64,000 nucleotides of DNA from Sulfurovum sp. XGS-02 (GTDB taxonomy: Bacteria > Campylobacterota > Campylobacteria > Campylobacterales > Sulfurovaceae). The DNA is taken from positions 1,674,001 to 1,738,000 of the forward strand of contig NZ_CP093312.1 of NCBI RefSeq assembly GCF_023213175.1. The letters run 5' to 3'. Both the position numbers and the translations under genes were made by a program. Under the pieces are notes generated by a model. The model had not been told where the DNA came from. It ran no database searches and saw only the letters and a program-made list of their open reading frames with translations. Of this stretch, positions 9,186 through 18,620 are shown piece by piece (positions within the stretch are counted from its first letter, which is position 1; each line of letters begins with the position of its first letter).

Positions 9186-9827
9186 TTATGACTCTTTTTT
9201 GAGTCCCATCATGATATTTCGTGTATAGATAATAAACCCAAAAAGTTGCCCTAGAAGCAAAACAGGATCTTTTCTGAAAATGGCATAACTTAAGATCATG
9301 AATGAACCGGTCAGACTTAACATCCAAAAACCAAGTGGAAGATGGGATCTTTTCATCCGCTCAGAGTAGATCCACTGATAGACAAATCTAAATGTAAAAA
9401 GAATCTGTCCGATGCTCCCCCAGAGTAAAAGAAACAAAGGAATATCCTCATTTTTAAAGAGACGGTGCACATCGATCACATTATTGTTGTATGCGTAAAG
9501 GACAATGAGTGCAGGAAAGATCCATAAAAAGATCTGTAACAGATAGGGAAGCTTTCTCCAAGATCCTTGAAGTTGCATATTTCTTATATAGATAAAATAG
9601 GTGATCGACTGCCCCAACATGATCGCAAAGTCATCACGTAACCATCCATAGATAAATAACAAAAAAGAGGCCATAAGACTCAATTCCCAAAAAAGTTCCG
9701 GGGTGAGTACTTTCTTCACTTTTTCTGACTGTATCCATTGTACAAGAAGACGTGCTGAAAAAAGAATTTGTGCACTGAATCCAATAACATAGACAAAGAG
9801 TCCATACGAGAGCCATCCACTACTCAT
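9186..9827 (-). CDS. Membrane protein with two LAB_N domains
   Basis: Integral membrane protein of 213 aa made of two copies of the lipid-A-disaccharide-synthase N-terminal-like (LAB_N) unit, at about residues 8-88 and 122-205. Each has the pattern GxxxQILFxxRxxxQWxxSE, then FWxLSLxxSxxxxxY, a DPVLLLGQ/DFAIMLGQ loop and a final YxRN (FIYIRNMQLQG; IIYTRNIMMG). It starts 4 nt inside the end of the GT2 gene, so the pair is translationally coupled. LAB_N proteins are tied to lipid or glycan modification but lack a proven activity; a membrane partner for the GT2 is plausible. Confidence 0.85.
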   Translation of the reverse strand: MSSGWLSYGLFVYVIGFSAQILFSARLLVQWIQSEKVKKVLTPELFWELSLMASFLLFIYGWLRDDFAIMLGQSITYFIYIRNMQLQGSWRKLPYLLQIFLWIFPALIVLYAYNNNVIDVHRLFKNEDIPLFLLLWGSIGQILFTFRFVYQWIYSERMKRSHLPLGFWMLSLTGSFMILSYAIFRKDPVLLLGQLFGFIIYTRNIMMGLKKES

Positions 9828-10549
9828 ACAGTATGGTTACTCTCTTCAACTTTATAGGTAATATATCTGTTTTTCATCCATCGGTAGGCAAAAGCATCCT
9901 GAAGTGGCTTGATGGAACGGTTAAAGATATTAAATTTTGATACTCCAGCAGTTCGTTCAAAATGTTGAACACTTTTTTGCTGTATCTGGCCGCCCTGAAG
10001 TTTGATCAGGGCAGGAATAAAACGATGCATCCCGTCAAAAAAAGGTATCTTTTTTGCCACATCGGTTTTCATGATCTTTAGAGGACATCCTGTATCGATC
10101 ACACCATCATCGATCAAAGCGCGTCTGATAGAGTTGGCAAAAGAGGATTGTACTTTCTTGCTTAAGGTGTCTTTTCGTTTACCTCTAAAACCAATGACTG
10201 CCTCATACTGGTCTATCTCTTCGAGGAGCAGATCAAAGTCAAAGGGTGTGGTTTGCAGATCTGCATCGATATACCCGACAAGCTCTGTATCACACACATC
10301 AATCCCTGCTTTAATAGCCGTACTCAATCCATAGTTTTGATCAAATTTTATATAGCTGAAATCATCTTTTTTACAAATTTCCATTATTTTCTCAAAACTG
10401 CCATCTGTTGAGCCGTCATCAACGAATATTACTTTACTTTTGGTGTGACTTTTAGCAAAATACTCTGTAAAAACAGCCTCTATCCTATCAAGATTGTCCA
10501 CCTCATTGTAGACAGGTACAATGATACTCATTCTATAGTTATTTTTCAT
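9824..10549 (-). CDS. Glycosyltransferase family 2 (polyprenyl-phosphate sugar transferase-like)
   Basis: GT-A fold transferase of 241 aa related to ArnC/DPM1-type enzymes that load sugar onto undecaprenyl phosphate. It shows SIIVPVYNEVDN at the N-terminus, the VDDGSTDGS loop near residue 42 and a YIDADLQTTP metal-binding DAD near residue 94. The C-terminal transmembrane pair of ArnC is missing; the overlapping LAB_N protein may supply the membrane part. It is divergent from the ArnT-like GT39 at 10861, which would use the lipid-linked sugar. The sugar is unknown. Confidence 0.85.
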   Translation of the reverse strand: MKNNYRMSIIVPVYNEVDNLDRIEAVFTEYFAKSHTKSKVIFVDDGSTDGSFEKIMEICKKDDFSYIKFDQNYGLSTAIKAGIDVCDTELVGYIDADLQTTPFDFDLLLEEIDQYEAVIGFRGKRKDTLSKKVQSSFANSIRRALIDDGVIDTGCPLKIMKTDVAKKIPFFDGMHRFIPALIKLQGGQIQQKSVQHFERTAGVSKFNIFNRSIKPLQDAFAYRWMKNRYITYKVEESNHTV

Positions 10550-10590
10550 ATCACCCTATTTCCATATGTTTTTTTAATGTAGATTCACAG

Positions 10591-10610
10591 TATTATAACG
10601 TACTATAATA
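10591..10610. promoter_or_regulatory. Back-to-back promoter palindrome
   Basis: TATTATA, a 6-nt centre ACGTAC, then TATAATA form a perfect palindrome holding a TATAAT -10 on each strand (10604-10609 plus, 10597-10592 minus). It suits divergent transcription of the GT2/LAB_N pair and the GT39. The plus transcript would have a leader of ~245 nt (10615-10860), in which I see no convincing gene. Confidence 0.5.
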
Positions 10611-10860
10611 TAAAAGCGCTCAATGGTTCTCCATGCATACTTTTTTAGCTATGTCATTATGGCGTATTTTGACTGACCCTTACACTAGGATAGAGATAAA
10701 ATTTCAACCATTGAAAATGATGTTAAAGAGAATAAGGATATACTTTCCGTCACATACCCCATCATACGTTTTATACTCAGGAAAGAGTTCATTCTATCTG
10801 CAAAAGTTAAGACGATATGTATTTGATCTCTATCTATACTGAAGGAAAAACGTACAAGTC

Positions 10861-12441
10861 ATGATAAAACATCTCTCCATTCCCTTTTTCATACTTATTC
10901 TGATAGCAGCTATCGGCATCTATTTTCGTCCTATTTGGATCATCGATGAAACACGTTATCTTAGTGTCGCATGGGAGATGTGGGATAAAGGATCCTTTTT
11001 GGTACCCCTGCTCAATGGTGAACCCTACCACCATAAACCTCCATTTATATTTTGGTTGGTGCATTTAAACTGGTCACTTTTGGGTGTGAATGAAACAACT
11101 GTACGTTTTATTCCTATGTTGTTTGGTTTTGGAACACTGGTCATGGCCTATAGACTCTATCTTGCACTATGGAAAGAGGATGTTCAAGGTGCCCAAAACA
11201 CACTTCTGATCCTCGCAGGTACCCTGATATTCACTTTCTACAATTCACTTTTTATGTTTGATATCATACTGACATTTTGGGTATTTGTCGGTGTTTTGGG
11301 TATCGTACAGGCTGTACAGAAACAGACCCTTCTCTCCTTTGTCCTCATCTCGCTTTCATTCGGCTTTGGCATACTGACCAAAGGGCCGGTCATTTTGGTA
11401 CATCTCCTGCCGCTCTTACTCCTTGCACCCTATTGGAGTGATAACAAAACGGATAAACATTTGTATATGAAATTCTTCTTTGCATTTTTAGGGGGTGTAG
11501 CGATTGCACTTTCCTGGGCGATCCCTGCAGGTATTGCCGGTGGTGAAGCCTATCAACATGCTATCTTTTGGGGACAGACAGCTGACAGGATGGTAAACTC
11601 TTTTGCCCACCAAAGAGGTATTTGGTGGTACTTTGCACTGTTGCCATTACTACTTTTTCCATGGTCATTCCATAAAGCATTGTATCGTTCATTTAGACAG
11701 GCAACAATGGATCATGGGTTGAAAATGCTGTTGATCTGGATGCTCTCAGCACTGCTTGTATTTTCATTCATCAGTGGCAAACAGGTACATTATATCTTGC
11801 CGGAAATTGCTGCATTCTCCCTCTTTTGTGCAAGGCTTCTCACGACTGCTGCCCCTGACATGAAAAACTATACAAAGTCTCTAGGGTATACCTATCTTTT
11901 CTTTGCCATAGTATTTGCCATTGCACCTTTTGTTGCACCGAAATCCATTACATTTACTGTAGACAGTACCGCTTTCTTACTCTCTGCATTGTTGCTGTTC
12001 CTTCTTGGACTCTATCTTTCAAAAAAGAATTTCAAGTTGCAACACAATGCCATACAGGCCATGGCATTAAGTATCATAGTAGCTGTTTTCGCCGTGCATT
12101 TTTCCATCCACAGTTTTTTAGCACAACAGAACATTTCTGGCTTTTCACAAAAAATTTCCTCTTTACAGCAAAAAGGCATACCCGTAGCACAGGATAAAAA
12201 ATACCATGACCAGTTTCATTTTTTAGGAAGACTCCATGATCCTATCATCGTCTTATCGGGTAAAAAAAATATCACTACGTTCATACAGGAGCACCCTGAT
12301 GGTATGATCATTACCTATCGGAAAAAAAAGCATATGCATAAGATAGATCAAGATCTTATTACTGAAAAGACGAGCTTCAAAGGCAAATACGCCATCCTCG
12401 TCAAAGCAGATCTCTACGACAAACTCGATCGTGCCCCTTGA
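10861..12441 (+). CDS. ArnT-like glycosyltransferase (GT39/PMT family)
   Basis: Integral membrane transferase of 526 aa with ~11-12 hydrophobic segments. It moves sugar from a polyprenyl carrier to an acceptor on the periplasmic face, classically lipid A. The first periplasmic loop has the family signature WIIDETRYLSVAWEMWDKG (catalytic-type Asp-Glu) and NGEPYHHKPPFIFW. A soluble C-terminal portion begins near residue 430. Position opposite the GT2/LAB_N pair makes one modification pathway likely. Acceptor (lipid A, glycan or protein) cannot be read from sequence. Confidence 0.85.
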   Translation: MIKHLSIPFFILILIAAIGIYFRPIWIIDETRYLSVAWEMWDKGSFLVPLLNGEPYHHKPPFIFWLVHLNWSLLGVNETTVRFIPMLFGFGTLVMAYRLYLALWKEDVQGAQNTLLILAGTLIFTFYNSLFMFDIILTFWVFVGVLGIVQAVQKQTLLSFVLISLSFGFGILTKGPVILVHLLPLLLLAPYWSDNKTDKHLYMKFFFAFLGGVAIALSWAIPAGIAGGEAYQHAIFWGQTADRMVNSFAHQRGIWWYFALLPLLLFPWSFHKALYRSFRQATMDHGLKMLLIWMLSALLVFSFISGKQVHYILPEIAAFSLFCARLLTTAAPDMKNYTKSLGYTYLFFAIVFAIAPFVAPKSITFTVDSTAFLLSALLLFLLGLYLSKKNFKLQHNAIQAMALSIIVAVFAVHFSIHSFLAQQNISGFSQKISSLQQKGIPVAQDKKYHDQFHFLGRLHDPIIVLSGKKNITTFIQEHPDGMIITYRKKKHMHKIDQDLITEKTSFKGKYAILVKADLYDKLDRAP

Positions 12442-12442
12442 A

Positions 12443-13564
12443 TTACATTGACTTCTTCTTCAAAAATACGCCGCTTTCCACATGCTCCGTATGTGGAAAC
12501 TGATCGAACATTGCTGCTTCGATTACCTCATGTGTTTGGGTCAGTGTTGCAAGATCTCTTGCAAGTGTTTCAGGGTTGCATGAGATATAGATAATATTCT
12601 CTATATTTGAAATGAGTGCTATGGTTCCCTCATCCAATCCTGCTCTTGGCGGATCTACCAGTACCGTACTGAAGTTGTAACTCTCCAGATCTATCCCTTT
12701 GAGTCTGGAAAATTCTCTTACACCATTCAAGGCCTCTGTCATCTCTTCTGATGCCAGTCTTGCAAACGTTATATTTTCGATAGCGTTAAATGCACAATTT
12801 TCAAGTGCCGCGTGAATGGAGCGTTTACTGATCTCCGTAGCCAACACTCTGTCAAAGTAGTGAGAGAGAGGCAGTGTAAAGTTCCCCAGGCCGCAGTAAC
12901 TCTCCAAGAAATCTCCATACCCTACGCTTTTGGCTTGCTTGATGGCCCACTCTATCATTTTGACATTCACTGCAGGGTTTGGCTGGGTAAAACCGCTTTC
13001 ATACTGCACATAGGTGAATCTTTTACCATCGACATCCAACTTTTCTGTGACGAATTCATCCGAAAGGATCACTTTTTGTTTACGGCTTCGCCCCATGATC
13101 TTGCAGTTGAGCTCTGCTTCAAGCGCTTTTGCCTCAGCACTCCACACATCATCGAGTTTTCTATGATAGAGCATGGTAATAAGACACTCATCGGTGGTCG
13201 TTGCCAAAAATTCCACGGCAAAAAGACGTGCTTTTAACACTTCTGTAGAAGCATTGATCTTTTCAAGCAACTTCCACATACGCTTCTCTATGGGTTCAAT
13301 GACCTTAGGACACTCTTCTATGGTGATGGCACCTTTTTTCTCGATGTTTCCCATCGCATAATCACACCTCTCACCCTCATGCCAGATACGAAACTCTGCT
13401 CTGGCCCTGTAATGATCGTTAGGAGAGTCAAAAACTTCCAGGTCACCCTGATAAAAAGGAGCCAAAAGCCCGGAAACCCTCTGCTCTTTTTGCTTTAATT
13501 GTTCCTCATACCCTATTTCATAGAGTCCGCAGGAGCCACAACTTCCAAAATGTTTACAGTTCAA
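12443..13564 (-). CDS. trmA: tRNA (uracil-54-C5)-methyltransferase
   Basis: SAM-dependent enzyme that makes T54 in the tRNA T-loop. At 373 aa it has TrmA length rather than that of the longer RlmC/RlmD proteins with a TRAM domain. SAM-binding region YGDFLESYCGLGNFTLPL, PPRAGLD motif VDPPRAGLDEG, and the catalytic cysteine in YISCNPETLARDL are present. N-terminal cysteines (CKHFGSCGSCGLYEIGYEEQ) resemble the Fe-S ligands of RlmD relatives, which E. coli TrmA lacks, so an rRNA methylase relative is a lesser alternative. It ends 1 bp from the GT39 stop (convergent). Confidence 0.88.
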   Translation of the reverse strand: MNCKHFGSCGSCGLYEIGYEEQLKQKEQRVSGLLAPFYQGDLEVFDSPNDHYRARAEFRIWHEGERCDYAMGNIEKKGAITIEECPKVIEPIEKRMWKLLEKINASTEVLKARLFAVEFLATTTDECLITMLYHRKLDDVWSAEAKALEAELNCKIMGRSRKQKVILSDEFVTEKLDVDGKRFTYVQYESGFTQPNPAVNVKMIEWAIKQAKSVGYGDFLESYCGLGNFTLPLSHYFDRVLATEISKRSIHAALENCAFNAIENITFARLASEEMTEALNGVREFSRLKGIDLESYNFSTVLVDPPRAGLDEGTIALISNIENIIYISCNPETLARDLATLTQTHEVIEAAMFDQFPHTEHVESGVFLKKKSM

Positions 13565-13640
13565 ATTTCATACCTTTAATTTGCATTGGATATAATCACA
13601 ATAATAAAATATATCTGTAATTTTACCCAAAAGGTCCAAA

Positions 13641-14933
13641 ATGTCTATAAGTGTTGTCATACTCGCAGCAGGTCAAGGTACAAGAATGAAGTCCACGACC
13701 CCTAAAGTGCTTCATGAAATCTCCGGAAAACCTATGCTCTTCCATGCCATTGATGCAGCGCAGAAGATCTCGGATGACATCACTGTGGTACTCTACCATC
13801 AGGCAGCACGTATCCAAGAAGCTATAGAGGCTCACTACAGCGGCATACATTTTCATATGCAGGATGCAGAACAGTTTCCGGGTACAGGCGGAGCGATGAA
13901 AGGTGTCAAAGTCACACATGCTAAAGTATTGATACTCAATGGTGACATGCCGCTTGTCACGATGTCTGCACTGGAGTCATTGATGCAGGGAGACGCTGAC
14001 ATCAATATGTCTGTGATCAAACTGGACAACCCTACCGGTTATGGACGTGTGGTCATTAGCCAAGATAAGGTCGTTGAGATCGTGGAAGAGAAGGATTGCA
14101 TTCCTGCACAAAAGGATATACAAACCGTCAATGCGGGTGTATACTGTGTTAAAAAAGAAGTACTGGAACGTTATATCCCTGAACTCAGTAACGACAATGC
14201 CCAAAAAGAGTACTATCTTACAGATATCATCAAAATGGCAGTAGATGAAGCGAAGATCATCCATCCTGTCATGGTAGAAGAAGAGGAGTTCAAAGGGGTG
14301 AACTCCAAACTCGATCTTGCACATGCAGAAGAGATCATGCAAAGAAGAATTAAAACAGAGTGGATGAAAGCCGGTGTCTCGATGCGTTTGCCAGAGACCA
14401 TTTACATTGATTCTCGGGCCACTTTTGAGGGTGAATGTCTATTGGAAAATGGCGTAAGCATCCAGGGTGCTTCACATATCATCGCTTCACACATTAAAAC
14501 GCATTCTGTCATAGAAGATGCACATATAGAAAATTCTGATGTAGGTCCTATGGGAAGAGTAAGACCAAACTCAAAACTCATCGGCACACATATCGGTAAC
14601 TTTGTTGAAGTGAAGAAATCCTCACTGACAGGGGTCAAAGCCGGACACCTCTCTTACATAGGAGATGCAACCATAGATGAGGGTACGAACATCGGTGCAG
14701 GTGTCATTACCTGTAATTATGACGGAAAGAACAAGTACCCAACCAAAATCGGAAAAAATGTCTTTGTCGGTTCTGATACACAGCTTGTTGCACCTGTGAG
14801 CATAGATGATGATGTGATGATAGCCGCAGGAAGCACCATCAACAAAAACGTAGCGCAAGGTGAGCTTGCCATCTCAAGAGCACCTCTAAGAACGGTCAAA
14901 AACTTCTTTTATAAATTTTTCGGAGACAAATAA
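13641..14933 (+). CDS. glmU: Bifunctional UDP-GlcNAc pyrophosphorylase / GlcN-1-P acetyltransferase
   Basis: Makes UDP-GlcNAc for peptidoglycan and lipid A. The N-terminal nucleotidyltransferase starts with [14 protein letters not shown] (uridylyl-transfer loop), followed by LNGDMPLV and NAGVYC. The C-terminal left-handed beta-helix (from ~residue 240) carries hexapeptides and the acetyltransferase segment [20 protein letters not shown], with Asn-Tyr-Asp-Gly next. It ends with the [13 protein letters not shown] tail. At 430 aa it is the compact Campylobacterota size. It leads a plus-strand run and sits 1 bp before coaBC. Confidence 0.97.
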   Translation: MSISVVILAAGQGTRMKSTTPKVLHEISGKPMLFHAIDAAQKISDDITVVLYHQAARIQEAIEAHYSGIHFHMQDAEQFPGTGGAMKGVKVTHAKVLILNGDMPLVTMSALESLMQGDADINMSVIKLDNPTGYGRVVISQDKVVEIVEEKDCIPAQKDIQTVNAGVYCVKKEVLERYIPELSNDNAQKEYYLTDIIKMAVDEAKIIHPVMVEEEEFKGVNSKLDLAHAEEIMQRRIKTEWMKAGVSMRLPETIYIDSRATFEGECLLENGVSIQGASHIIASHIKTHSVIEDAHIENSDVGPMGRVRPNSKLIGTHIGNFVEVKKSSLTGVKAGHLSYIGDATIDEGTNIGAGVITCNYDGKNKYPTKIGKNVFVGSDTQLVAPVSIDDDVMIAAGSTINKNVAQGELAISRAPLRTVKNFFYKFFGDK

Positions 14934-14934
14934 G

Positions 14935-16179
14935 ATGCAAATTGATCTAACAGGCAAATCTGTACTCTTAGGTGTCACAGGCAGTATCTCAGCCTATAAA
15001 GCCTGTGATCTTGCACGTCTATTTGTCAAAGCAGGGGCAGAGGTACATGTGGTCATGAGTCCCTCTGCCGAACGTTTTGTGTCAGCATTGACTTTTGAGG
15101 CTCTCACACGTAATCCTGTTTTAACAGAACAGAGTGAGTCATGGGCCAGTGAGATGAATCATATTGAGCTGGGTAAAAAGTGTGATGTGTTTGTGATTGC
15201 TCCTGCCACTGCCAACACCATTAACAAAATCGCACAGGGTATTGCGGATAACATTTTGACCCAAACTGCATTGGCATTTAAAGATAAGATACTTATTGCT
15301 CCTGCAGCCAATACACAGATGCTTGCAAAAACTGCTACATGCAATGCCATGACATTTTTACAGGACAATGGCTATAGTATGATCAACCCGCAAGATAAAC
15401 TCCTTGCCTGCGGAGATGTGGGGTCCGGTGCTCTGGCAGAACCTACTGAGATATTTTTTGAAGTTGCCAAAGCATTATGTAGTGATCCGTTCTGGAAAGA
15501 CAGATCTGTCATTGTGACGGGTGGAGGCACACGTGAAAAACTGGATGAAGTACGCTATATATCGAACTTCTCATCCGGCAAAATGGCAAAGTCACTCTGT
15601 ATTGCACTCTATCTGAGGGGTGCAAATGTCACCTATATCTCTACAATGGGGTTTGATGAGCTGCCCGCTGCCATGACAACCATTGAAGCTAACGATGCAC
15701 AAGATATTCTAGAGGCCACACAGCAATCTATCCAAAAAGTAACCACAGACAGGCACAAAATGAAAACACCTTATATATTTATGGTAGCAGCGGTTGCGGA
15801 CTTTACACCCAAAGCGCCGCAAAGCGGTAAACTGAAGAAATCCATGCTTGGTGATACATGGCATATAGAACTCAAGCAGACTACCGATGTACTGGCCTCT
15901 ATCGATAAAAGCGCTATAAAAACAGTAGGCTTTAAAGCTGAAATGGATACACAAGAGGGATTGAACAATGCTGCCGCTCTTTTAGATAAAAAAGGTGTGG
16001 ATGCAGTGTGTTATAACCTTTTAAAAGATGCCAAGAGTTTCGGTGGCAATGAAAATGAAATTACATTTATTACCAAGGACACACAAGTTTCTCTAGGACG
16101 TGCAGATAAGCTCACACTCTCCAATAAGATACTCGATGAAGCAAAAAAGCTGATCCATGAAGAAGCGTCCAATGTCTGA
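14935..16179 (+). CDS. coaBC: Phosphopantothenoylcysteine synthetase/decarboxylase
   Basis: Bifunctional coenzyme A enzyme of 414 aa. The N-terminal flavin-dependent CoaC half shows GVTGSISAYKACDL, the active-site histidine in NHIELGKKCD, and the PAANTQM and LLACGDVGSGALAEP motifs. The C-terminal CoaB half, from about residue 200, starts VIVTGGGTREKLDEVRYISN and includes SSGKMA. Its 3' end overlaps uppS by up to 23 nt. Confidence 0.96.
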   Translation: MQIDLTGKSVLLGVTGSISAYKACDLARLFVKAGAEVHVVMSPSAERFVSALTFEALTRNPVLTEQSESWASEMNHIELGKKCDVFVIAPATANTINKIAQGIADNILTQTALAFKDKILIAPAANTQMLAKTATCNAMTFLQDNGYSMINPQDKLLACGDVGSGALAEPTEIFFEVAKALCSDPFWKDRSVIVTGGGTREKLDEVRYISNFSSGKMAKSLCIALYLRGANVTYISTMGFDELPAAMTTIEANDAQDILEATQQSIQKVTTDRHKMKTPYIFMVAAVADFTPKAPQSGKLKKSMLGDTWHIELKQTTDVLASIDKSAIKTVGFKAEMDTQEGLNNAAALLDKKGVDAVCYNLLKDAKSFGGNENEITFITKDTQVSLGRADKLTLSNKILDEAKKLIHEEASNV

Positions 16180-16861
16180 AAATTCAATCAAGCATCTTGC
16201 TATCATCATGGATGGTAACGGAAGATGGGCAAAAGAACGCGGTCTCAGTCGTACAAAAGGTCATGAGGCAGGTGCAGAAGTTATTCGTGATATTACCACC
16301 TACTGTGCTGAACATCCAACGATCAAAACCGCTACATTTTATGCATTTAGTACCGAAAACTGGAAACGGCCTAAACTTGAAGTAGAATTCCTTATGAAAC
16401 TGCTTGACCGATACCTCCAAAAAGAACTGGAAACCTACCAATCACATAATATACGTTTCCAGGCTATCGGCAATATTGAAGCCTTTAGCAAGTCTCTGCA
16501 GGAACGTATCAGACAAACGGAAGAACTCACCAAAGACAATTCCAGCCTTACGCAGATACTGGCGTTAAACTATGGTGGACGTGCGGAAATAACCTCTGCA
16601 GTAAACAGACTTATAGCAGAGGGTAAGAGAAGTGTGACAGAGGAAGAGATCTCTTCTGCACTGCAAACGCCCTACAGCGATATAGATCTGCTTATCCGTA
16701 CCAGCGGTGAAGAACGTATTTCCAACTTTCTGTTATGGCAGATCTCTTACAGTGAATTCTATTTCACTCCGACGCTCTGGCCAGATTTTTCAAGCGAAGA
16801 GTTGAAGGAGATCATCGAAAATTTTGAACAACGCAACAGACGTTTTGGAGGTATTAAATGA
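16157..16861 (+). CDS. uppS: Undecaprenyl diphosphate synthase (cis-prenyltransferase)
   Basis: Makes the C55 lipid carrier for cell wall and glycan synthesis. Catalytic Asp in AIIMDGNGRWAKERG near the N-terminus, FSTENWKRP, and the C-terminal RTSGEERISNFLLWQ with SEFYF mark the family; length is about 230 aa. Two starts are possible: ATG at 16157 or ATG at 16172 (MSENSIKH), the second giving a more usual 8-nt overlap with coaBC. Its stop overlaps the next gene's start (ATGA). Confidence 0.95.
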   Translation: MKKRPMSENSIKHLAIIMDGNGRWAKERGLSRTKGHEAGAEVIRDITTYCAEHPTIKTATFYAFSTENWKRPKLEVEFLMKLLDRYLQKELETYQSHNIRFQAIGNIEAFSKSLQERIRQTEELTKDNSSLTQILALNYGGRAEITSAVNRLIAEGKRSVTEEEISSALQTPYSDIDLLIRTSGEERISNFLLWQISYSEFYFTPTLWPDFSSEELKEIIENFEQRNRRFGGIK

Positions 16862-17595
16862 TAGAAACAGTGACAGGCATCCTCGTTTTTATATTGGGTA
16901 TTATGATAGGATCATTTTTGAATGTGGTCATTTACCGTATACCAAAAGGCGAAAGTATCGTCTTCCCTGCATCCAAATGCCAAAGCTGCCAAACTCCGCT
17001 TAAGTGGTATCATAATATCCCTCTTTTTTCATGGATGGCACTGGGCGGTCAATGCGGTTTTTGTAAAGAGAAGATATCTGTACAATACCCGGTCGTTGAA
17101 CTCCTTACAGGGATCATCTTTCTTGTACTCTACTTCAAATTGGGGTTGGTCTGGTATCTGCCTTTCATGGCTGCTTCATTTGCTGCACTCCTTGCCCTTG
17201 TGATGATAGATTTCAAATATATGGCCGTCCCGGACAATGTGAACTTTGCTGCACTTATTTTTGCCCTTGTTCAACCTGAATTCCTGATGGCACTTCTCTA
17301 CGCAAGTATCGCAGCGGGCGGCCTCTACCTGATAGGACTACTCTCATCACTGATCGCAAGAAAACAAGCGATGGGTGGGGCAGATGTCATAGTTGCGGGG
17401 ACGATGGGTGCGTTGCTTGGGTTCCCGAACTTTTTTGTTGCACTCTTCCTCTCTGCCTTGTTAGCAATGATACCTGCACTCATCCGGAGAGACAAAGGTG
17501 TACCTTTCGTACCTTTCTTGGCTTTAGCCACATTTATTGTCTATCTCTATGATACACAAGCTACACAACTCTTGGAAACGATCATTTATGGTTAA
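16858..17595 (+). CDS. Type IV prepilin peptidase (A24 family)
   Basis: Membrane aspartyl protease of 245 aa that cleaves and N-methylates prepilin-like leaders. The N-terminal methylase-type domain has two CXXC pairs (C41/C44 and C66/C69). Catalytic aspartates are D118 in MIDFKYMAVPD and D176 in the GGADV motif (family GGxD). The start overlaps uppS by 4 nt. No pilin or secretion genes are in the window, so substrates are encoded elsewhere. PilD is the conventional name for such proteins, but no pilus context supports it here. Confidence 0.92.
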   Translation: MIETVTGILVFILGIMIGSFLNVVIYRIPKGESIVFPASKCQSCQTPLKWYHNIPLFSWMALGGQCGFCKEKISVQYPVVELLTGIIFLVLYFKLGLVWYLPFMAASFAALLALVMIDFKYMAVPDNVNFAALIFALVQPEFLMALLYASIAAGGLYLIGLLSSLIARKQAMGGADVIVAGTMGALLGFPNFFVALFLSALLAMIPALIRRDKGVPFVPFLALATFIVYLYDTQATQLLETIIYG

Positions 17596-18610
17596 TGTAA
17601 AAGGCTATATATCATCAAACTTCACCAAGTCGTTTTTGACGATATTTCTGCCATTTTTCATTATTATATCTCTCGTATTTTTTGTAAAAATATCCTCACT
17701 TACTTCTAAAATACAGATCAGCTTTGCAGAATTGATCCTCCTGTACAGTTATTCTGTACCAGAGATCATTTTTTATACGATACCCCTCTCTTTTGTCGCT
17801 GCTTTGGCAAATGTACTGATCAACCTCTCTCAAGGCAATGAACTCATTGCACTCTATGCACTCGGACTGAAAGCAAAAAAGATACTCAACAGTCTGCTAC
17901 TTCTCGGCCTTCTCTTTTCACTCCTATTGGCCAGTATCTCTTTTCTGGCTATGCCATTGAGTAAACAGTTCTATAAAGCCTTCAAAGAAGAGAAGAGGAA
18001 TGAAGCAAAACTGAACATCGTTCCTGGTGAACTGGGTCAAAAGTTTGGAGACTACTATATGTATGTCAAAGAGAAAACAGGTGATACTTTTCATGATATC
18101 GTTATCTATAACCGCACAAATAAAGCAGATGAACAGTTCTTTTCATCCCAGACGGGTGAGATCAACAACTATGAAAATGTGACGTCCCTGCTTCTGCATA
18201 AGGGGTATGGATACACGTATGCAAAAACCAAATTGCAGCAGGCAGAGTACGAAACCATGGAAGTGTTTGACAGGTCACAAAGTCATGGGTTTGAGTTTCA
18301 GAGTATCCTCTCCTATTGGAGTGAAGGGAAAGAAAGTAAAGAGAAGGTCATGCACAGGATCCTATTTTATGTTTTCACGAGCCTCATTCCTCTGCTTTCG
18401 GTGTATCTTGTTGCATCTTTTACCATGATCAACCCCCGTTATCAGCAGAACCGTTCATTTCTCATTATCTTTGTCACAACTCTCTTCTTCTATGTCATCG
18501 CATCCTCTTTAGAGAAATGGGGAAATCCTCTTATCTTGATCCTTACTATCTCTATGGTTGAGATACTCGGGCAGTGGCTCTTTAAAAAACGTGTAGCCAA
18601 GTACTTCTAA
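17588..18610 (+). CDS. lptF: LptF/LptG-family lipopolysaccharide export permease
   Basis: Inner-membrane permease of the LptB2FG transporter that extracts LPS. The 340-residue form starting MVNVKGYISSNFTKSFLTIF (ATG 17588, 8-nt overlap with the peptidase gene) has the family N-terminal helix; a longer frame from 17537 lies inside the upstream gene. Three N-terminal membrane segments, a periplasmic region (~residues 130-250) and three C-terminal segments are seen. F versus G is not certain from sequence alone. It is 10 bp before truA. Confidence 0.85.
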   Translation: MVNVKGYISSNFTKSFLTIFLPFFIIISLVFFVKISSLTSKIQISFAELILLYSYSVPEIIFYTIPLSFVAALANVLINLSQGNELIALYALGLKAKKILNSLLLLGLLFSLLLASISFLAMPLSKQFYKAFKEEKRNEAKLNIVPGELGQKFGDYYMYVKEKTGDTFHDIVIYNRTNKADEQFFSSQTGEINNYENVTSLLLHKGYGYTYAKTKLQQAEYETMEVFDRSQSHGFEFQSILSYWSEGKESKEKVMHRILFYVFTSLIPLLSVYLVASFTMINPRYQQNRSFLIIFVTTLFFYVIASSLEKWGNPLILILTISMVEILGQWLFKKRVAKYF

Positions 18611-18620
18611 GGGCCTTTCT

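Noticed and set aside
10620-10715. Inverted repeat TCAATGGTT ... AACCATTGA
   Set aside because: 9-bp arms ~80 nt apart in AT-rich DNA with no flanking signal; likely chance.
10633-10842. Open frame of 69 codons before the ArnT-like gene
   Set aside because: No ribosome site, Lys/Tyr/Phe-rich low-information product, and it lies in the leader of a longer gene.
17537-17588. Longer LptF start at 17537
   Set aside because: Would lie 59 nt inside the prepilin peptidase gene; the family N-terminus begins at 17588.
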